A DNA stretch of 64,000 nucleotides from Kuschelorhynchus macadamiae (GCA_030620095.1 JAUTXW010004702.1:992001-1056000), one strand, 5' to 3'. Numbered from the stretch's first letter, positions 12,472 to 25,292 are shown. The notes: a model not told the origin generated them from the sequence alone. Numbers and translations are program-made.

Positions 12472-12794
12472 TTCTGAGATCTGAAAGATTTGAGACCGAT
12501 CCGAACTCCTCTAGAGCTGCCCAAGAATGGACCCACTGGAAAGCCACTTTTGAAAACTTTGTGTCTTCCATTGACAAGGTAGAAGGGGACGGGAAGCTGA
12601 ATTTTTTGGTAAATTATATAAACTATACTAATTATGAATACATTGCCGAGTGTACCAAATATTGTGATGCTATAAAAATCTTCGATTCGATATTTATCAA
12701 GACCAAGAATGAAATATTTGCCAGGTACTGTCTTACAACTAGGAAGCAACGACCTGGTGAAAGTGCTGATCAGTATTTACAATATTTAAGATAA
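12472..12794 (+). pseudogene. Gypsy gag fragment
   Basis: The frame carries AAQEWTHWKATFENF, a long helical stretch and QRPGESADQYLQYLR, which is the end of the retrotransposon capsid-type domain. It stops at 12792-12794. The gag start and nucleocapsid part are missing. The next recognisable coding sequence is RT, so about 1 kb is deleted here. Confidence 0.7.
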
Positions 12795-12899
12795 CTAAGT
12801 AAAAAGTAACAGAAACATATGTGAACAAATTTTTCTATCTTCTGCTCGTATAGCTGTATTTCCAAATTCTGGTTACATTTTAATGGCTGCGACATCCCT

Positions 12900-13853
12900 A
12901 TCTTGACGCCTATCCACTACCGAAGATCGAGGACATCCCCGTGCTGTAGCAAAATTTGAAGTTTTCAATACCATAGATCTTCAAAGTGCTTATCATCAAG
13001 TACCAATACGTCAAGATGAAAAACAGTATACAGGGTTTGAAACAGACGGAAAACTGTACCAATTTTGCCGAATTCCGTTTGGTGTTACAGATGGGGTAGC
13101 ATATTTTCAACGCCTTATGGATAACATGATTAAATCTGAGAAACTTCAAGGAGCATATTCGTATTTAGATGATATAATGATTTGTGGAGAAAACCAATTG
13201 AGTCTGTTATAAACAGATATAACTTTACTATTAATAAAAATAAAAGCGCATACTCTTTAAAATCAATAAAACTTCTTGGATATCTAATAGAAAACAAAAC
13301 TCTTGACTTCAGACTTGAACCTCTGATGAAACTCTCACTGCCGATAAATTCTCAATCCTTAAAAAGAGCTATTGGGATGTTTGCACACTATTCAAAATCG
13401 ATTCCTCGCTTTTCCGAAAAGATTCACGCACTAGTTTCCTGCAAGACGTTTCCGTTGCCTAGTCTAGTGGCAAAAGATTTTGAGGAGCTAAAATCAGATA
13501 TTGCCAAGTCCCCTATTACTTCGATAGAAGACGGAATTCCATTAGTTGTTAAGGCTCACGCTTCGGATCACTCTATTGCAGCTTCGTTAAGTGAAGCAGG
13601 TTGACCTATATTATTTTTCTCCAGAACTTTAAATAACAGTGAACGAAGTCATTCATCAGTGGAAAAAGAGGCATACTCCATTGTCGAGGCACTGAAGAAG
13701 TGGCGTCATTTCCTAATTGGTTGGCATTTTCACCTGATCACACGTCAAATAAATGTATATCATTTATGTTTAATTGACGACATAGCAGCAAAATTAAAAA
13801 CGAGAAGATCCTCAGATGGCGTCTTGAACTCTCCTGTTACATTTATGAAATAA
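12900..13853 (+). pseudogene. Gypsy reverse transcriptase and RNase H remnants
   Basis: Around 12955-13180 the plus strand reads FNTIDLQSAYHQVPI (RT catalytic Asp), RIPFGV and YLDDIM (YxDD box, degenerate only in flanks). A deletion and frameshift after the box at about 13185 is followed by the thumb/connection part at 13182-13604 (LKRAIGMFAHYSKSIPRFSEK). RNase H pieces follow at 13605-13853 (PILFFSRTLNNSE, SVEKEAYSIVEALKKWRHFL). Several stops and frameshifts separate these, so no functional protein can result. Confidence 0.8.
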
Positions 13854-13936
13854 TATATAGGCCTGGAATTGACAACGTTGTCGCAGATACTTTTACTCGA
13901 GTTTGTGGTTCTAACAGAAATAAAACTTTATTCGAT

Positions 13937-14428
13937 TTGCATCAAGCTTTATGTCATCCTGGGACGACGCCGGGCATGACGGCATCTTGTCCTATTTGTG
14001 CAGAACTCAAACCTCAGTTTATCAAAAATACTGGGACTATTATCAAGGCTACTTCACCTTTTGAAAGAATAAGTATGGGTTTTAAGGGCCCACTTCCTTC
14101 TACATCGAGAAATAAGTATATTCTTACTATTATTGATGAATATTCCTGTTTTCCATTTGCTTATCCATGCCCAGATATGATATCGAACACTGTAATAAAA
14201 TGTCTTGAAAACTTGTTTTGTCTATTTGGAATACCTGGCTACATTCATTCAGACCAAGGGTCATCATTTATGTCAAGCGAACTAAAATCATACCTACATT
14301 CCAAAGGCATAGCAACTAGCAGATCAACGCCATATAATCCTCAAGGAAATGGTCAAACCGAACGTTATAATGAAATTATTTGGAAAACTGTTACTTTAGC
14401 TTTGCGATCAAGAAATTTTAACACTTAA
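13937..14428 (+). pseudogene. Gypsy integrase core
   Basis: A C-x2-C pair (CPICAEL) ends the zinc-binding region. It is followed by PFERISMGFKGPLP, where the first catalytic Asp position is replaced (MGF in place of MDF), then the second Asp in HSDQGSSF and the third acidic residue in GQTERYNEI. The frame ends at a stop after RNFNT; downstream frames continue QWEEVLYDALHSIRSLL with frameshifts. Loss of the first Asp marks it inactive. Confidence 0.8.
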
Positions 14429-14586
14429 CAATGGGAAGAAGTATTATATGATGCTCTTCATTCAATTAGATCTCTTCTTTGCACCGCTACTAACTGTACT
14501 CCACATGAAAGAATGTTTAATCATGCTAGGAAGTCTACTAATGGCACAGCTTTCCTTCTTGGCTTACAGAATCAAGAAAAGTTTTT

Positions 14587-14917
14587 ATGAAGAAGCATGT
14601 GCGAAGCACGAAACATGACCCATTAGTTGAAGAAGTAGACATAATCGAGGCGAAACCAGAATATGCACTTGTTCGTCATGCAGATGGCCGAGTCAACTGT
14701 TTCGCTAAAACATCTGGCGCAAACTTCTTTAAGTCATCAGTCTACCAAGAATGTTGCTCCACATCAAGAAAACCCAAATGAAGAAAGTCAACACACAGAT
14801 GAAACTTTATGTTTAGAGAGAAGAAGTTCGTCAAGTCCGACAATAACAGTGCAAGAACAGCCTTGTACTAGAATTAGAAAACCTCCCAAATACTTGGATG
14901 ACTATGTCCAAAAATAA
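14587..14917 (+). pseudogene. Gypsy integrase C-terminal tail
   Basis: Two overlapping frames share this tract: one reads YALVRHADGRVN, the other ends in IRKPPKYLDDYVQK and stops at 14917, just before the polypurine tract and right LTR. This is the usual C-terminus of Ty3/Gypsy Pol with a charged, low-complexity end. Confidence 0.65.
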
Positions 14918-14928
14918 ACGCGGGGAAA

Positions 14929-15230
14929 TGTTATACCTTATACCTTCTATAAATACCTTAAGTTACCTTACCAGTATGTCTTAGCCAATATCACTTTATG
15001 TTTTTAATGTCACGTTAATTCTTGCTTATGAAAGCCTATTTTCCAAAGGTTGTTATTATTAGACTCGCTTATAATGTTTATCATTTGTTGGTGTTATATA
15101 GATTTCTTAAAACCTTTTAAAATCACGTAATGTTCTTTTTATTTGATGTTAAATTGCTTATTTTGTTTTATAGAGTTTTCAATATTTTTTGTAATTTACG
15201 TTTTATATTAATAAAAATATATATATTAAG
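14929..15230 (+). repeat. right LTR of the Gypsy element
   Basis: Starts TGTTATACC after a purine tract. About 300 bp, AT-rich. The exact 3' limit and target duplication cannot be seen because the left LTR is incomplete. Confidence 0.65.
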
Positions 15231-16680
15231 CTTCTAGTTATATTTAAATCACGAATTTAGTACAGAAATCGAAATAAAACCTTAAAAATAATCAATCTAT
15301 AATAAATCAGTGATAAATGATGTTTTAAGCTCAATTTTCGGTACCACCCTGTATAGTTGCCAAAAAACCCCTAAAATTTCTAAAATAGCCTTTTAAATTT
15401 AAATACAAATTTAAAGGTAAAATTTATGATTTAAATAAAGCAAAAAAATCAAGTTCAAAAATTTGCAGTAGAATCTCTATTTTCTTAAATACAGTAAAAA
15501 AATGACTTAAAAAACTAAAACAATTTTTTCAAGTACTTAATCATTAATGATAGTATAATTGTATTTACTTTATTGCAAAATATTTTGTTTAAATTATATT
15601 TAACGCTTAGTGTTGAATAATTGTTTATCTGGAAGTTTACAAAAAGTAGATATTTTAAACATGTATTAACAAACATATATGCATAAAAAATTAGTAACAT
15701 ATTTTCCCTATTGTGTGTGTGAGTAAGTTTATTTGACACTGGATTTAACCAACTCTCAGATACAACAATCTTATTTATTTATTTATTTTCAAACCGAATT
15801 GTTCCCAAATATTTGTTACGCCCTTGAGATTAATTAAGCCTTAATTACTTTTCGGAACGGAAAAAATCAGATTCGAATTTTTGTCATTTGCATAATTTCT
15901 AGAACTAATTCTGGACCACCAGCGCCCTTTTTATTTAGGATTATTTCGGTACATGAAAAATATTACATAACAGAGAAGATAACACATTAACAATTAGACA
16001 CCGTTCTTAACACACTGGAAAATATCACGGAAATTAACTCTCTATTTTACATTTTCCAAAAAGATGATACTCACTTTGAAAAAAAAGCAACAAAAACAGC
16101 AAGCTGGTCGACGAATTCATTCTGTCCCGAAAACTTTCACATGATTTTCACAAGTATGTTTAATTGCATAATTCAACACCCAACACACTAGCGCTGATTA
16201 AAAAAAGTCGTTTAAAAACTTAAACACGCACTGGGCTGTCAAAGTTCTTATTTACCCTGATGCAAAAAAGTTCAGAACAAATTGTCTCTTACGCGAAAGC
16301 GCGATATTTCTGACATGCTTCGTAAACTCCTCCTCCCAGCAGATGGTGGCAGGCAACTAAGCAACAAGAACGAATAAATGCGCGAATTTTCACGGGAGCT
16401 ATGCTGGCAGAATTATTTACACGCATGCCCACTCTAGATGTTTCAATTACCTTTTTAGCCCCAAAAATGTTGATAATCTAATTATTAACGAAAGTAATTT
16501 AGACAATTTTATTGTAAGTCGTCGGAACGAAGATATACAGAGTGGCGAAACAAAAATAAAACACAGAAGTTTTCGCGAACACTGTAATTTTTTTTTATAC
16601 GCTCGGTCCTTAATTTTATTGTCGAGGGGGAAACTTTAGTGACATATGTTTAACTCCTTACTCGCAACCTCCTAACGGTA
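15231..16680. other. no gene seen; one mariner-type terminus
   Basis: ACCACCCTG ending at 15351 followed by TA (15352-15353) looks like the right terminus of a mariner-type element without an identifiable left partner. The rest is AT-rich, with a GC-richer stretch at 16080-16450, and shows no recognisable coding sequence. Confidence 0.45.
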
Positions 16681-16689
16681 GCAAATATT

Positions 16690-16880
16690 CTAAAGAAACT
16701 GGCTAGGTTTTTAAATAACTACACAAAAAAATCTAGCGGAGACAAATCTGGTGTTCGGGGAGTCTACTCAAGTGCCCCTCTCCTTCTAATCCCTTACACT
16801 GAAAATATTTGAACCAAATTACAGCCACTATGTAATGCAGATGGCCACCATCTTGTTGAGACATCAGATGATCATAATTC
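16690..16880 (-). pseudogene. mariner-like transposase scrap
   Basis: On the minus strand a SQQDGG motif near 16860, with the second catalytic Asp, is followed by PDLSPLDFF near 16750, with the third Asp, in shifted frames. Both match the equivalent blocks of the other mariner-like genes in this window. Only about 60 codons are recognisable. Confidence 0.5.
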
Positions 16881-17375
16881 GTCTTCTAATAAATACAAAT
16901 ACATTTTCCCATTCAAATGACCATTAAAGAAAAAAGGAACGATCAAATGATCTCCAAAGAGGCAAGAAAGCATAAAAGAAATTGCTTACACCTTTCTAAA
17001 CAAACCAAAAAATGTACGGACTGACACTATGTCTTCTTGGGTACAAACTTTTTGTTTCGGCAGATTATAGCATTTTTAAACTTTAATAACTTTTGTACAG
17101 AAAAATGCTATCAGTTTTTTTTCAATATAATAGAAGGAAACAATATTTCATTTTTATTTATTAATTCATAACTCTACAAACTATATAGTTTTTCATAACA
17201 ACTTGCCTCTGAATGTTAAAGTCTAGTTAGAGCTATTTCAAAACTTATTCTACAACGAAATTCAAAAATAGGAATAAACATAAATGAAATAAATCTTTAT
17301 TTAATTAAAGCATCGGAACCTCAAACATAATACAAACCCTTTTGGTTTGTTAATTTCACAATTAAATAATCAAAT
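16881..17375. other. no gene seen
   Basis: AT-rich sequence without motifs. Confidence 0.45.
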
Positions 17376-17850
17376 TCAACCGTTAAAACATTTTATTGTT
17401 TTATTATTACATGAGGTAATAGTCAAAATCAACTGTGCATTCAAATCAACTGAGTGTTCAAATGGATTCTTTTGGCATTTAATCATTTGACAATTAATTT
17501 CAGTAATAAATTCTTCTTTATTTGGTGGGCCGGAGTCAAACATACCCCATTTGTTTGACAGGAAGTTGGCCGGTTGTTCAAGTTCGGTTGTTCCCATGTT
17601 CTTTTTTTTGTTTGAAAGGTTCTGATCTGACAGTTCACGTTTTAACATTTTTCACTTTCCCGTCTGACTGGCATATGGAGAAAGTGAGACGTTATTTTGA
17701 ATAATATGTATATTTGTAAATAGCCCATCGAGATTTAATAGCTCGATAAAAGAATCACACAACATTTTGGTATTCACTGTGTTTTCTGATTTGATTCATA
17801 ACGTTGGTGACTTTTGGACCCGCAGGATAAGACCGCATTCGACTATAAGA
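17376..17850 (+). repeat. probable LTR end with primer-binding region
   Basis: The stretch ends in TTGATTCATAACG then TTGGTGACTTTTGGACC at 17804-17820, which looks like an LTR/primer-binding junction. An inverted, diverged copy of about 17710-17840 is present at 48270-48380, which shows it is a dispersed repeat. No gag or pol follows. LTR class and left limit are unknown. Confidence 0.45.
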
Positions 17851-18141
17851 CAGGTTTCTGTTTTCTCCTTCAAATAAAGCAGCGGCGCTCAAGTTTTCTT
17901 TTACGCACAACTAGCTCAAATTTGAACGAACCGAGACAAATAATGCTCTTCGATGAACAGCTGCCGTCAAGCACAGCGTTGGTAAGACACAAGGAGATAT
18001 AAACATCATTTGTTATTACAAAAACCAAAGTATATTTTTGATTTTTTAAATTCTCATTATTCCCTTTTTAAAAATGTGGGATATATTTATACTTTGATCG
18101 GTAGTTTTTGAGATATTCGACTTTAAAATCCCCCTCATCCT

Positions 18142-19490
18142 AGTTAATTTACGTGAAATCGTGTCTAAGGTGTCTTGCTGGTACTGACGTTGTCAGATTG
18201 TCACTTCATTTAACTTGTCTGTGTTAGTTTTGCTCAACAAAATGGGCTATTCCATTGAAGACAAACTGAATATAATACGCTTATATTATGTCACTAATAG
18301 AAACCTTATCCACGCTCAAAATGAATATCATAGGCAATTTCCCGGTAGACCCGTCCCAACACGAAGCACAATAAGATATACAGTAAACAAATTTGATACT
18401 AAAAGTTTCAATAGAAGAAGAAGAACTGCAAATCCAAACGAAAACTTTGACCTAAGCGTGTTGCAGATAAATTATTGTTGTTAGTTTTCTATACTTAGTA
18501 CTATATCTGGTTCATTTTATTGCAGAAAACCCTGTACGATCCATTAGGATGCAGCGATTTATTTTCAAAAACTATTTGGGAAAATAAACTCTTCATCTTT
18601 TATCACCCATATAAATTTCTATCTCCTCATGGTCTAACTGTAATGAAAAATATAAATGACAAAGATTAATTTTTTGTCAAGAAATTTAAAGAGGATGTTT
18701 GTTCCGTTCTTTTTACACAGTATACTTCTTACCGATGAAGCTACATTTACTACTAATGGTATGTTTAATCGTCGCAATAAACATTTCTGGGCGACAGATA
18801 ATCCTCACAAAATTCAAATAGTCAAAATTCAAGGACGACAAAATTTAAATATTTGGTGTGGCGTTTTAGAAAATAAGTTTGTCAGGCCAATCTTTTTCGT
18901 GAAAGTTTTACTGATACCAGATGTCTTCAATATCTGGAAAATGATATAGAACAGCAGTTAGATAACATACCTTTAAATCAGAGATTTACATTCATTTGGC
19001 AACAGGATGGCGCTCCAGCACACAATGTTTTAAATGCTACTCAGTTTATGAATCGGAACTATGATCTGTCGATTGAACAAACTGGGCCTATAAGATGGCC
19101 AGCAAATAGTCCAGACCTGATGCCGCTTGACGTATTTCTATGGGGTTATCTAAAAACTAAATCTACTACAATAGACTCGAAAATATAGCTGTATTGGAAC
19201 AGAGAATTAGGGAAAAGATTAAACGAAAATCACTCTGATTTTGTTTTTAACAGCATTAATCGCAACCTGTTAAAAATAAGAAAATATTGGGACGTGCTTC
19301 GCCAACCAAGGAGGACATGTGAATAACTAGAATTTATGGTTTTTAATTTTATTTGTAATTTTTTCTTACATTTTATAAATTTTCATTTAGTATTTATTGT
19401 TCATAATAAAATATTTCTTTACTTTAAAATCGTAAGAATTTTTTACATTATCATCAAGACACCTTAGACACGATTTCACGTAAATTAACT
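18142..19490 (+). mobile_element. mariner-like element C with 36-bp inverted ends
   Basis: AGTTAATTTACGTGAAATCG at 18142, continuing to about 18178, is perfectly inverted at 19455-19490. Between them lies a broken transposase. At 1.35 kb it has the usual compact mariner size. The flanking TA duplication is not clear. Confidence 0.75.
18242..19322 (+). pseudogene. mariner-like transposase of element C, broken
   Basis: Starts with MGYSIEDKLNIIRLYYV, an N-terminal HTH. The region between the HTH and the catalytic core (18480-18655) is scrambled by stops. The core resumes at 18656: LLTDEATFTTNGMFNRR, where the first Asp is present, then WQQDGAPAHN near 19000 (second Asp) and NSPDLMPLDVFLWGY near 19120 (third Asp). 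Forty codons lie between the last two. Frameshifts at about 18945 and 19190 and a stop at 18484 kill it. Confidence 0.75.
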
Positions 19491-19687
19491 CGGACATAAC
19501 ACCCGTATTCATTAAAGAGGTTTAAATTTAGACCAGGTCTAACTTGGCAGTTATAGGTTTAAGATGACATTTTTAACAATTCAACAAATAATTCTTCTAA
19601 ATGTAACCATTACAAAATGACAGTGACATAAGCAAAACATAACTGGCTAAGTACAAGTTTTAAGTACCATGGCAACTAGACCTGGTC

Positions 19688-19782
19688 CATCTCTTAAACC
19701 TTTTTGGTGGCGTTAGTTTCTGACTCACCCTGTATATTCAAAATTAATTTTTGTAGAAAGTTCCCTGAAATCCATACAACTT
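19688..19782. repeat. 95-bp direct repeat, copy 1, flanking (TA)n
   Basis: Shares CATCTCTTAAACCTTTTT, CTCACCCTGTATATTC and CTGAAATCCATACAACTT with 19977-20071; I see one mismatch. It contains an outward mariner-type end CACCCTGTA. Confidence 0.9.
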
Positions 19783-19785
19783 TTG

Positions 19786-19972
<187 letters not shown>

Positions 19973-19976
19973 CATA

Positions 19977-20068
19977 CATCTCTTAAACCTTTTTAGTGGC
20001 GTTAGTTTCTGACTCACCCTGTATATTCAAAATTAATTTTTGTAGAAAGTTCCCTGAAATCCATACAA

Positions 20069-20071
<3 letters not shown>
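19977..20071. repeat. 95-bp direct repeat, copy 2
   Basis: Same sequence as 19688-19782, again directly followed by (TA)n. The unit plus its (TA)n tract appears duplicated in tandem. Confidence 0.9.
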
Positions 20072-20768
<697 letters not shown>

Positions 20769-20948
20769 GCAGTAGATGTCGCTTCAGTAGTGTAAGACGT
20801 GTACAATTCGCTTATTAAAATAATTAATTTAAAGTAGTTTTCTGTTGCATTTATAAGCTTTTCCCTAGTGCAAATCCTTTAAATATTCTCCCTATCGAGT
20901 TTTGAGTTTGATTTTTTTTGCTTTTTGTGAAGTTTTGCAATTGCACCA

Positions 20949-21578
20949 GTGATTTTTTCCTTGTACCGCCATTATGGGATTGTCTTCGGCGGATCTGAGG
21001 GAAATAAAAGGTGCAATTGTTGCGACTTTCGCAAGCAGTTTGAGGAACGATTTAACGCCCAAGAGAAGATGATAAAAGCCCTAGAGGCCAAAATAGTAAA
21101 GCTTCGGGAAGATAATGTCAACATAAGAAATATGATTGACACTCAAGAGCAAGCGTCACGAAGGCTAAATGTGCGCATATTCGGGCTGCCCATTAAAAAT
21201 GGAGAAGATCTTCGTACTGATGTTTTAAGTTTATTCAACAGTACGCTAAAATTAAATATTAACAATAACGATCTTAAAAAGTGTTATCGTGTTACCTCTA
21301 AACTTGTAAATAACAAACCTCCGGCCGTATTATTGCGTTTTTATTCTGACACCGTCCGCATGTCTGTGTTGAAGGCACGTAAACAATTAAAAAGTAGTGG
21401 CATACAAATAAAAGAGGATTTAACTAAAATACGTCTTGAGCTCTTTCAAAAGACAGTTTCGGAATTTTCAAATAAAAACACGTGGATTCTAAATGGTAAT
21501 ATTTATTTAAAATTTAACGATAAAATTCATAGAATCCTAAATGAAAGTGATCTCAGTGCAGTGAAAGGAAAATCCTAA
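20949..21578 (+). CDS. ORF1 protein of the non-LTR element
   Basis: A 209-residue open frame. Residues about 30-75 form a coiled coil with heptads (EERFNAQEKMIKALEAKIVK) and resemble L1-type ORF1 proteins. SRRLNVRIFGLP begins an RRM-like domain, followed by a C-terminal domain with KPPAVLLRFYSD, KARKQLKSSGIQIKEDLTK and WILNGNIYLKF. Such proteins bind element RNA and act as nucleic-acid chaperones. The first 25 residues (including GNKRCNCC) look out of place, and an upstream frame reading GAIVATFAS may be the true start, so a frameshift near 21010-21030 is possible. Confidence 0.65.
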   Translation: MIFSLYRHYGIVFGGSEGNKRCNCCDFRKQFEERFNAQEKMIKALEAKIVKLREDNVNIRNMIDTQEQASRRLNVRIFGLPIKNGEDLRTDVLSLFNSTLKLNINNNDLKKCYRVTSKLVNNKPPAVLLRFYSDTVRMSVLKARKQLKSSGIQIKEDLTKIRLELFQKTVSEFSNKNTWILNGNIYLKFNDKIHRILNESDLSAVKGKS

Positions 21579-21702
21579 TAGTGTCATCCAATTCAGTATT
21601 AAATATCTGTAAGTATTCTTTTTTCTTTTAGCAAAACGTTTACGGTTTTTCGGTTGTTTTCCCTGGACTTAGTTACAATGTAAGAATCAATTTTCTTTTT
21701 GT

Positions 21703-21955
21703 TCTCAGAATGTAGCTGGGAACGTGGGCATGGAAATGCATTATTCTTGTACTGTTTAATATATTTTTTGGGCTGTTATTACTTTTATGGTTTACGTGGG
21801 ATTTCGCTGTAAGTAAATAACTTTTTATTTTTTGGGATATAATTTATTTTGTATTAAATTGATTGCGAAACATATTTATTTGATCTCAAAATGTAGCTAG
21901 GATTGAACGTAGGCATAGAAATGCATTATTTTTGTACTATTTTTAATTTATTTAG
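21703..21955. repeat. diverged tandem duplication between ORF1 and ORF2
   Basis: Copies at about 21703-21765 and 21884-21955 share TCTCA, AATGTAGCT, GGCAT and GAAATGCATTATT. The segment replaces the expected start of the endonuclease domain. It is non-coding. Confidence 0.6.
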
Positions 21956-21989
21956 CGAGGTAATTATGCTCGCTTTTTTGTATTACTAT

Positions 21990-22466
21990 TTTTATCTGAG
22001 ACATGGCTTTGTGATGGTGATGATTCTAATTTATTCTACATTCCTAATTATCACCTTATTCGTAAGGAGAGGGTTACCAGGGGAGGCGGTGTTGCTTATT
22101 ATATTAAAAATCATTTAATCTCGAAAGAACTTACTTTTGATTTTCATACCAATGATTCTTTGGAGTTTATTAGTTTAAAAATTAGAATTGGGAATAAAAA
22201 ATACGCCTTCATTGTATTTTATAGACCACCATATATGAATTTTAATTTATTTGTTCCGGATTTTGTTCATATACTCCCTAGTCTGTTTCTTGAATTTGAT
22301 GGGGTATTTTCCTAGGGGATTTTAATATAAATTTGTTAAATCTAAACAATCCTCTTTCTAATTTGTTTGAAAATTATAACCTATTTCAAATTATAAATGA
22401 ACCTACAAGAGAGTTACTGCGGGATCATCTACCTTCTTAGATGCTATATTCGTTAGCGATGTTTCC
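21990..22466 (+). pseudogene. apurinic endonuclease domain, decayed N-terminal part of ORF2
   Basis: Frames here read KNHLISKEL, YAFIVFYRPP and LGDFNINLLNLNN, the last being the conserved GDFN block of the APE-type endonuclease. At least two frameshifts occur (near 22310 and 22410). The first part of the domain with its catalytic Glu is missing. Confidence 0.65.
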
Positions 22467-24179
22467 TTGGTGAGTAATTCGGGTGTTATTTCGGCTGATT
22501 TGATTTCCGATCATAAAATGGTGTATTGTGATTTGAATCTGGAAAGAAAGTGTACGGAGCCCAGGATAATTACATATCGATGTTTTAGAAATTTCAACAT
22601 TAATCAATTTCAGCAAGATTTACGTAATTTACCTTGGCAGGACAGTATATTATATAAAAATAACATTGACACTAAAATTCTTAACTTTAATCAATTAATT
22701 GTCTCGCAGTTTAACACACATGCACCGGTTCGTGAAGCGAGAGTCACTAAACCCAGAGCTCCCTGGTTAACTACAAACCTAAAAACCTTTATGAAACAAA
22801 GAGATTCGGCTTATCAAAAGTTTAAAAGAACAAAAAACAATAATGACTGGGATCACTACAAATTTTTACGTAATTTTACTTTATCTATCGTTAGAAGGGA
22901 AAAAAAAGCTTATATAGATTCGCTGCAAATGAACTTAAACCCCCGAAAAGCGTGGGCAGGTTTAAAAAATCTAAATATATGTCCTACTAAAAACATGTCT
23001 ATACCAAATAATTTAAGTGACCCCAACGATATAAATAATTTTTTTCGTACTTGTGTTCAAGATGTTTCTGATTGTACAAATAAAATTAATTTTTATAACA
23101 ATAACTCATTTAAAAATAACTTAAATTTTTCATTTGCTCTTGCTGACGTCTCGGAAATCAATAAAATATTAAATCATATCAAAACAAATGCTTATGGTCA
23201 CGATGAAATTACTCCTTTAATGATAAAATACTGCAGTCCGTTTATTGACAAATACATAGCTCACATCATTAACTGCTGTATTGAATCGCATTACTTTCCA
23301 AGTCAATGGAAATTGTCAGTTGGACGACCTTTGATGAAAAAATCTAATCCCACGAGTTTCAATGATCTTAGGATTATAAGTATCTTACCCGCTTTGTCAA
23401 AAATTCTTGAAAAGGTTTTACATAATCAGATGTTTATATTTTGTACCGCTAATGGAATTCTTCCGGATGTTCAGTGTGGTTTTCGTAAGGACTTCAGTAC
23501 AGCTGTTGCGTTAACAAATGTTATTGATGATGTTCTGTGTGCATCTGATAAAAAACTTATTACTGCTCTGGTTTTGTTAGACTTTTCTAAGGCATTTGAT
23601 GCAATTAATCACCAGCTCGTTGTATCTAAATTAAAATATTATGGCTTTGATGAGTCATCGTGCGTCTTGATTTCCTCTTTTTTATCAGATCGCTTTCAAA
23701 AGATCTTTTCCAACGGCACATTTTCTAATCAGGTGCAAATATTTTCCGGGGTGCCTCAGGGCTCGATTCAGGGACCCTTACTTTTTTTGGTCTATACTTC
23801 CGATATTCTTCTATCTGTAAAGAACTGTAAAGTTCAAGCATATGCAGATGACACACAAATTTATTATTGTTTTAATTCGGATGATCATGTTGATACTGAA
23901 GAACTCATTAATCAAGACTTAAGTGTGTTAAACCAACTCTGCCAAGATCATAACCTTAAATTAAACCCTGCTAAGTCTCATCTGCTACTCTTTGGCAATA
24001 AAAATAAAATTAGCACATTAAAAAATAATTTAAATATTAGTATTGATGGTAACAGAATATCGGTAGTTGACTCTGCGAAAAATCTTTGTATTATTTTGGA
24101 TACCGACTTGAGATTTGAAGAACATTTAAAGAAAATATTTCAAAAATCTTTGAAGTTTTATATAATAGACATGTCTTGA
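22467..24179 (+). pseudogene. ORF2 reverse transcriptase, large open part
   Basis: 570 codons open. The first residues end the endonuclease domain (SDHKMVYCDL). The RT domain starts at about residue 250. Motif A is LLDFSKAFDAINH (Asp kept), QG.IQGPLLFLVY is the pocket motif, and the active site is AYADDTQIYY at 23839-23868 with both Asp present. The frame ends at 24179 by a frameshift and the C-terminal domain continues in the next frame. The RT core itself looks intact, so this is a fairly young copy broken by few lesions. Confidence 0.85.
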
Positions 24180-24685
24180 ATTTCAGAATGAGAAAAACTC
24201 TGTGCGAAACCTTGGTCCTATCTAATTTTAATTATTGTGACTTTGTGTATGGTTGGTGTCTTACTAGTGAGAGTCGTTTAAGTTTACAGAGGGTGCAGAA
24301 TGCGTGTGTTCGTTTTATATATGGTCTTAGAAAATATGATCATATTTCCCACAAATATCGTGATTTGAACTGGTTAAAGATGGATTTTAGAAGACAATTA
24401 CATTTCTGTACATTTTTGATCAAAATTATTAATGGTACAAATTCACCCACTTCAATAAAGGAACGTCTTATTTTCCGTAGGGATGTGTATTCCCTTAATA
24501 TTCGTGATCAGGGGGGATTAATAATGCCACATCATCAGAGTGCCATGTTCCGGAGACCTTTTAGTTTTAAAGCTGTACAATGTTACAATGCTCTTCCTCA
24601 GACTTTTTTAGCGCTTAACTTTAATACATTTAAATATAAATATAAAAAATTTCTTTTAAGTGAACAAAATTTATTATTAAATTAA
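24176..24685 (+). pseudogene. ORF2 C-terminal domain
   Basis: Continues the RT protein after a frameshift at about 24170. It carries RKTLCETLVLSNFNYCDFVYG, LQRVQNACVRFIYGL and the typical end PFSFKAVQCYNALPQ then FKYKYKKFLLSEQ. The stop at 24683-24685 is the natural end. Together with the part upstream the RT protein is close to complete. Confidence 0.8.
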
Positions 24686-25044
24686 TATTGGTTAAACAGT
24701 GATATTTTACATTTCACTATAGAACTTTCTATGTCTATCTAGCTTCTCCTGGATCCTTACACTCTTTTTTTTTTTTTAATTATTGTTGTCTCTTTTCTAT
24801 CTTACTTCACCTACACTAATAGAAATCAATTTTTTTTATATACATCTATTGCAAATTATTATTTAATCAATTTTGGTTGGAGTCTGGTTCAGTAGAGTAG
24901 CTAAAGAAGCTAGACTGCGCCAGGCTTTGACTACTAACTGTTATGTTTTTTAACTATTTTTTTTTACTTAACTTTGCAATAATATGTATATGATATACTT
25001 AATATAAAGGCCTTATTTAATTTATTTATTTATTTATTTATTTA

Positions 25045-25290
25045 ATATGGGCCAAAACCGAAAATAGGCATATCAATGAACTTTGTGAACAATTCGGCAA
25101 TAACGCAATATTGTCAGTAATATAGGTAGTTAAAAATGTATTTGTTGCCCCACCCTCGTGAAGGCGTCCTCTAAGAAATACAATTAGTTCGATATGCACC
25201 GTGCAGCGAGGCATACGTATAAATTTTCGGGTGTGTTTGTGAGCTTGTTTTTCGATACAAGATTTAAATTTTGAATTGTCTCCTATTTTG
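25045..25290. other. 5' region of the pogo-like element or flank
   Basis: No coding content. Likely holds the promoter and first non-coding exon of the pogo-like transposase gene, because a strong splice donor follows at 25293. This is inference. Confidence 0.35.
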
Positions 25291-25292
25291 AG

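Larger units (their letters stand above)
12348..15230 (+). mobile_element. Ty3/Gypsy LTR retrotransposon, decayed
   Basis: TGTTATACCTTATACCTTCT starts both a left LTR at 12348 and a right LTR at 14929. The left LTR is reduced to about 100 bp, while the right keeps about 300 bp. A purine-rich tract CGCGGGGAAA precedes the right LTR. Between them, in order, lie gag, reverse transcriptase, RNase H and integrase remnants, the gene order of Ty3/Gypsy. At under 3 kb it has lost the protease and much of gag and RT. The right LTR limit near 15230 is approximate. Confidence 0.8.
20800..25044 (+). mobile_element. CR1/jockey-like non-LTR retrotransposon, nearly full length
   Basis: A 5' region, ORF1 (20949-21578), a decayed endonuclease region, and RT ORF2 (22467-24685) lie in the usual order. 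The 3' end is a run of ATTT repeats at about 25017-25044 with no poly(A) tail, a form typical of CR1-type and some jockey-type elements. The 5' limit is uncertain and may reach 20728. No target duplication was identified. Confidence 0.8.
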
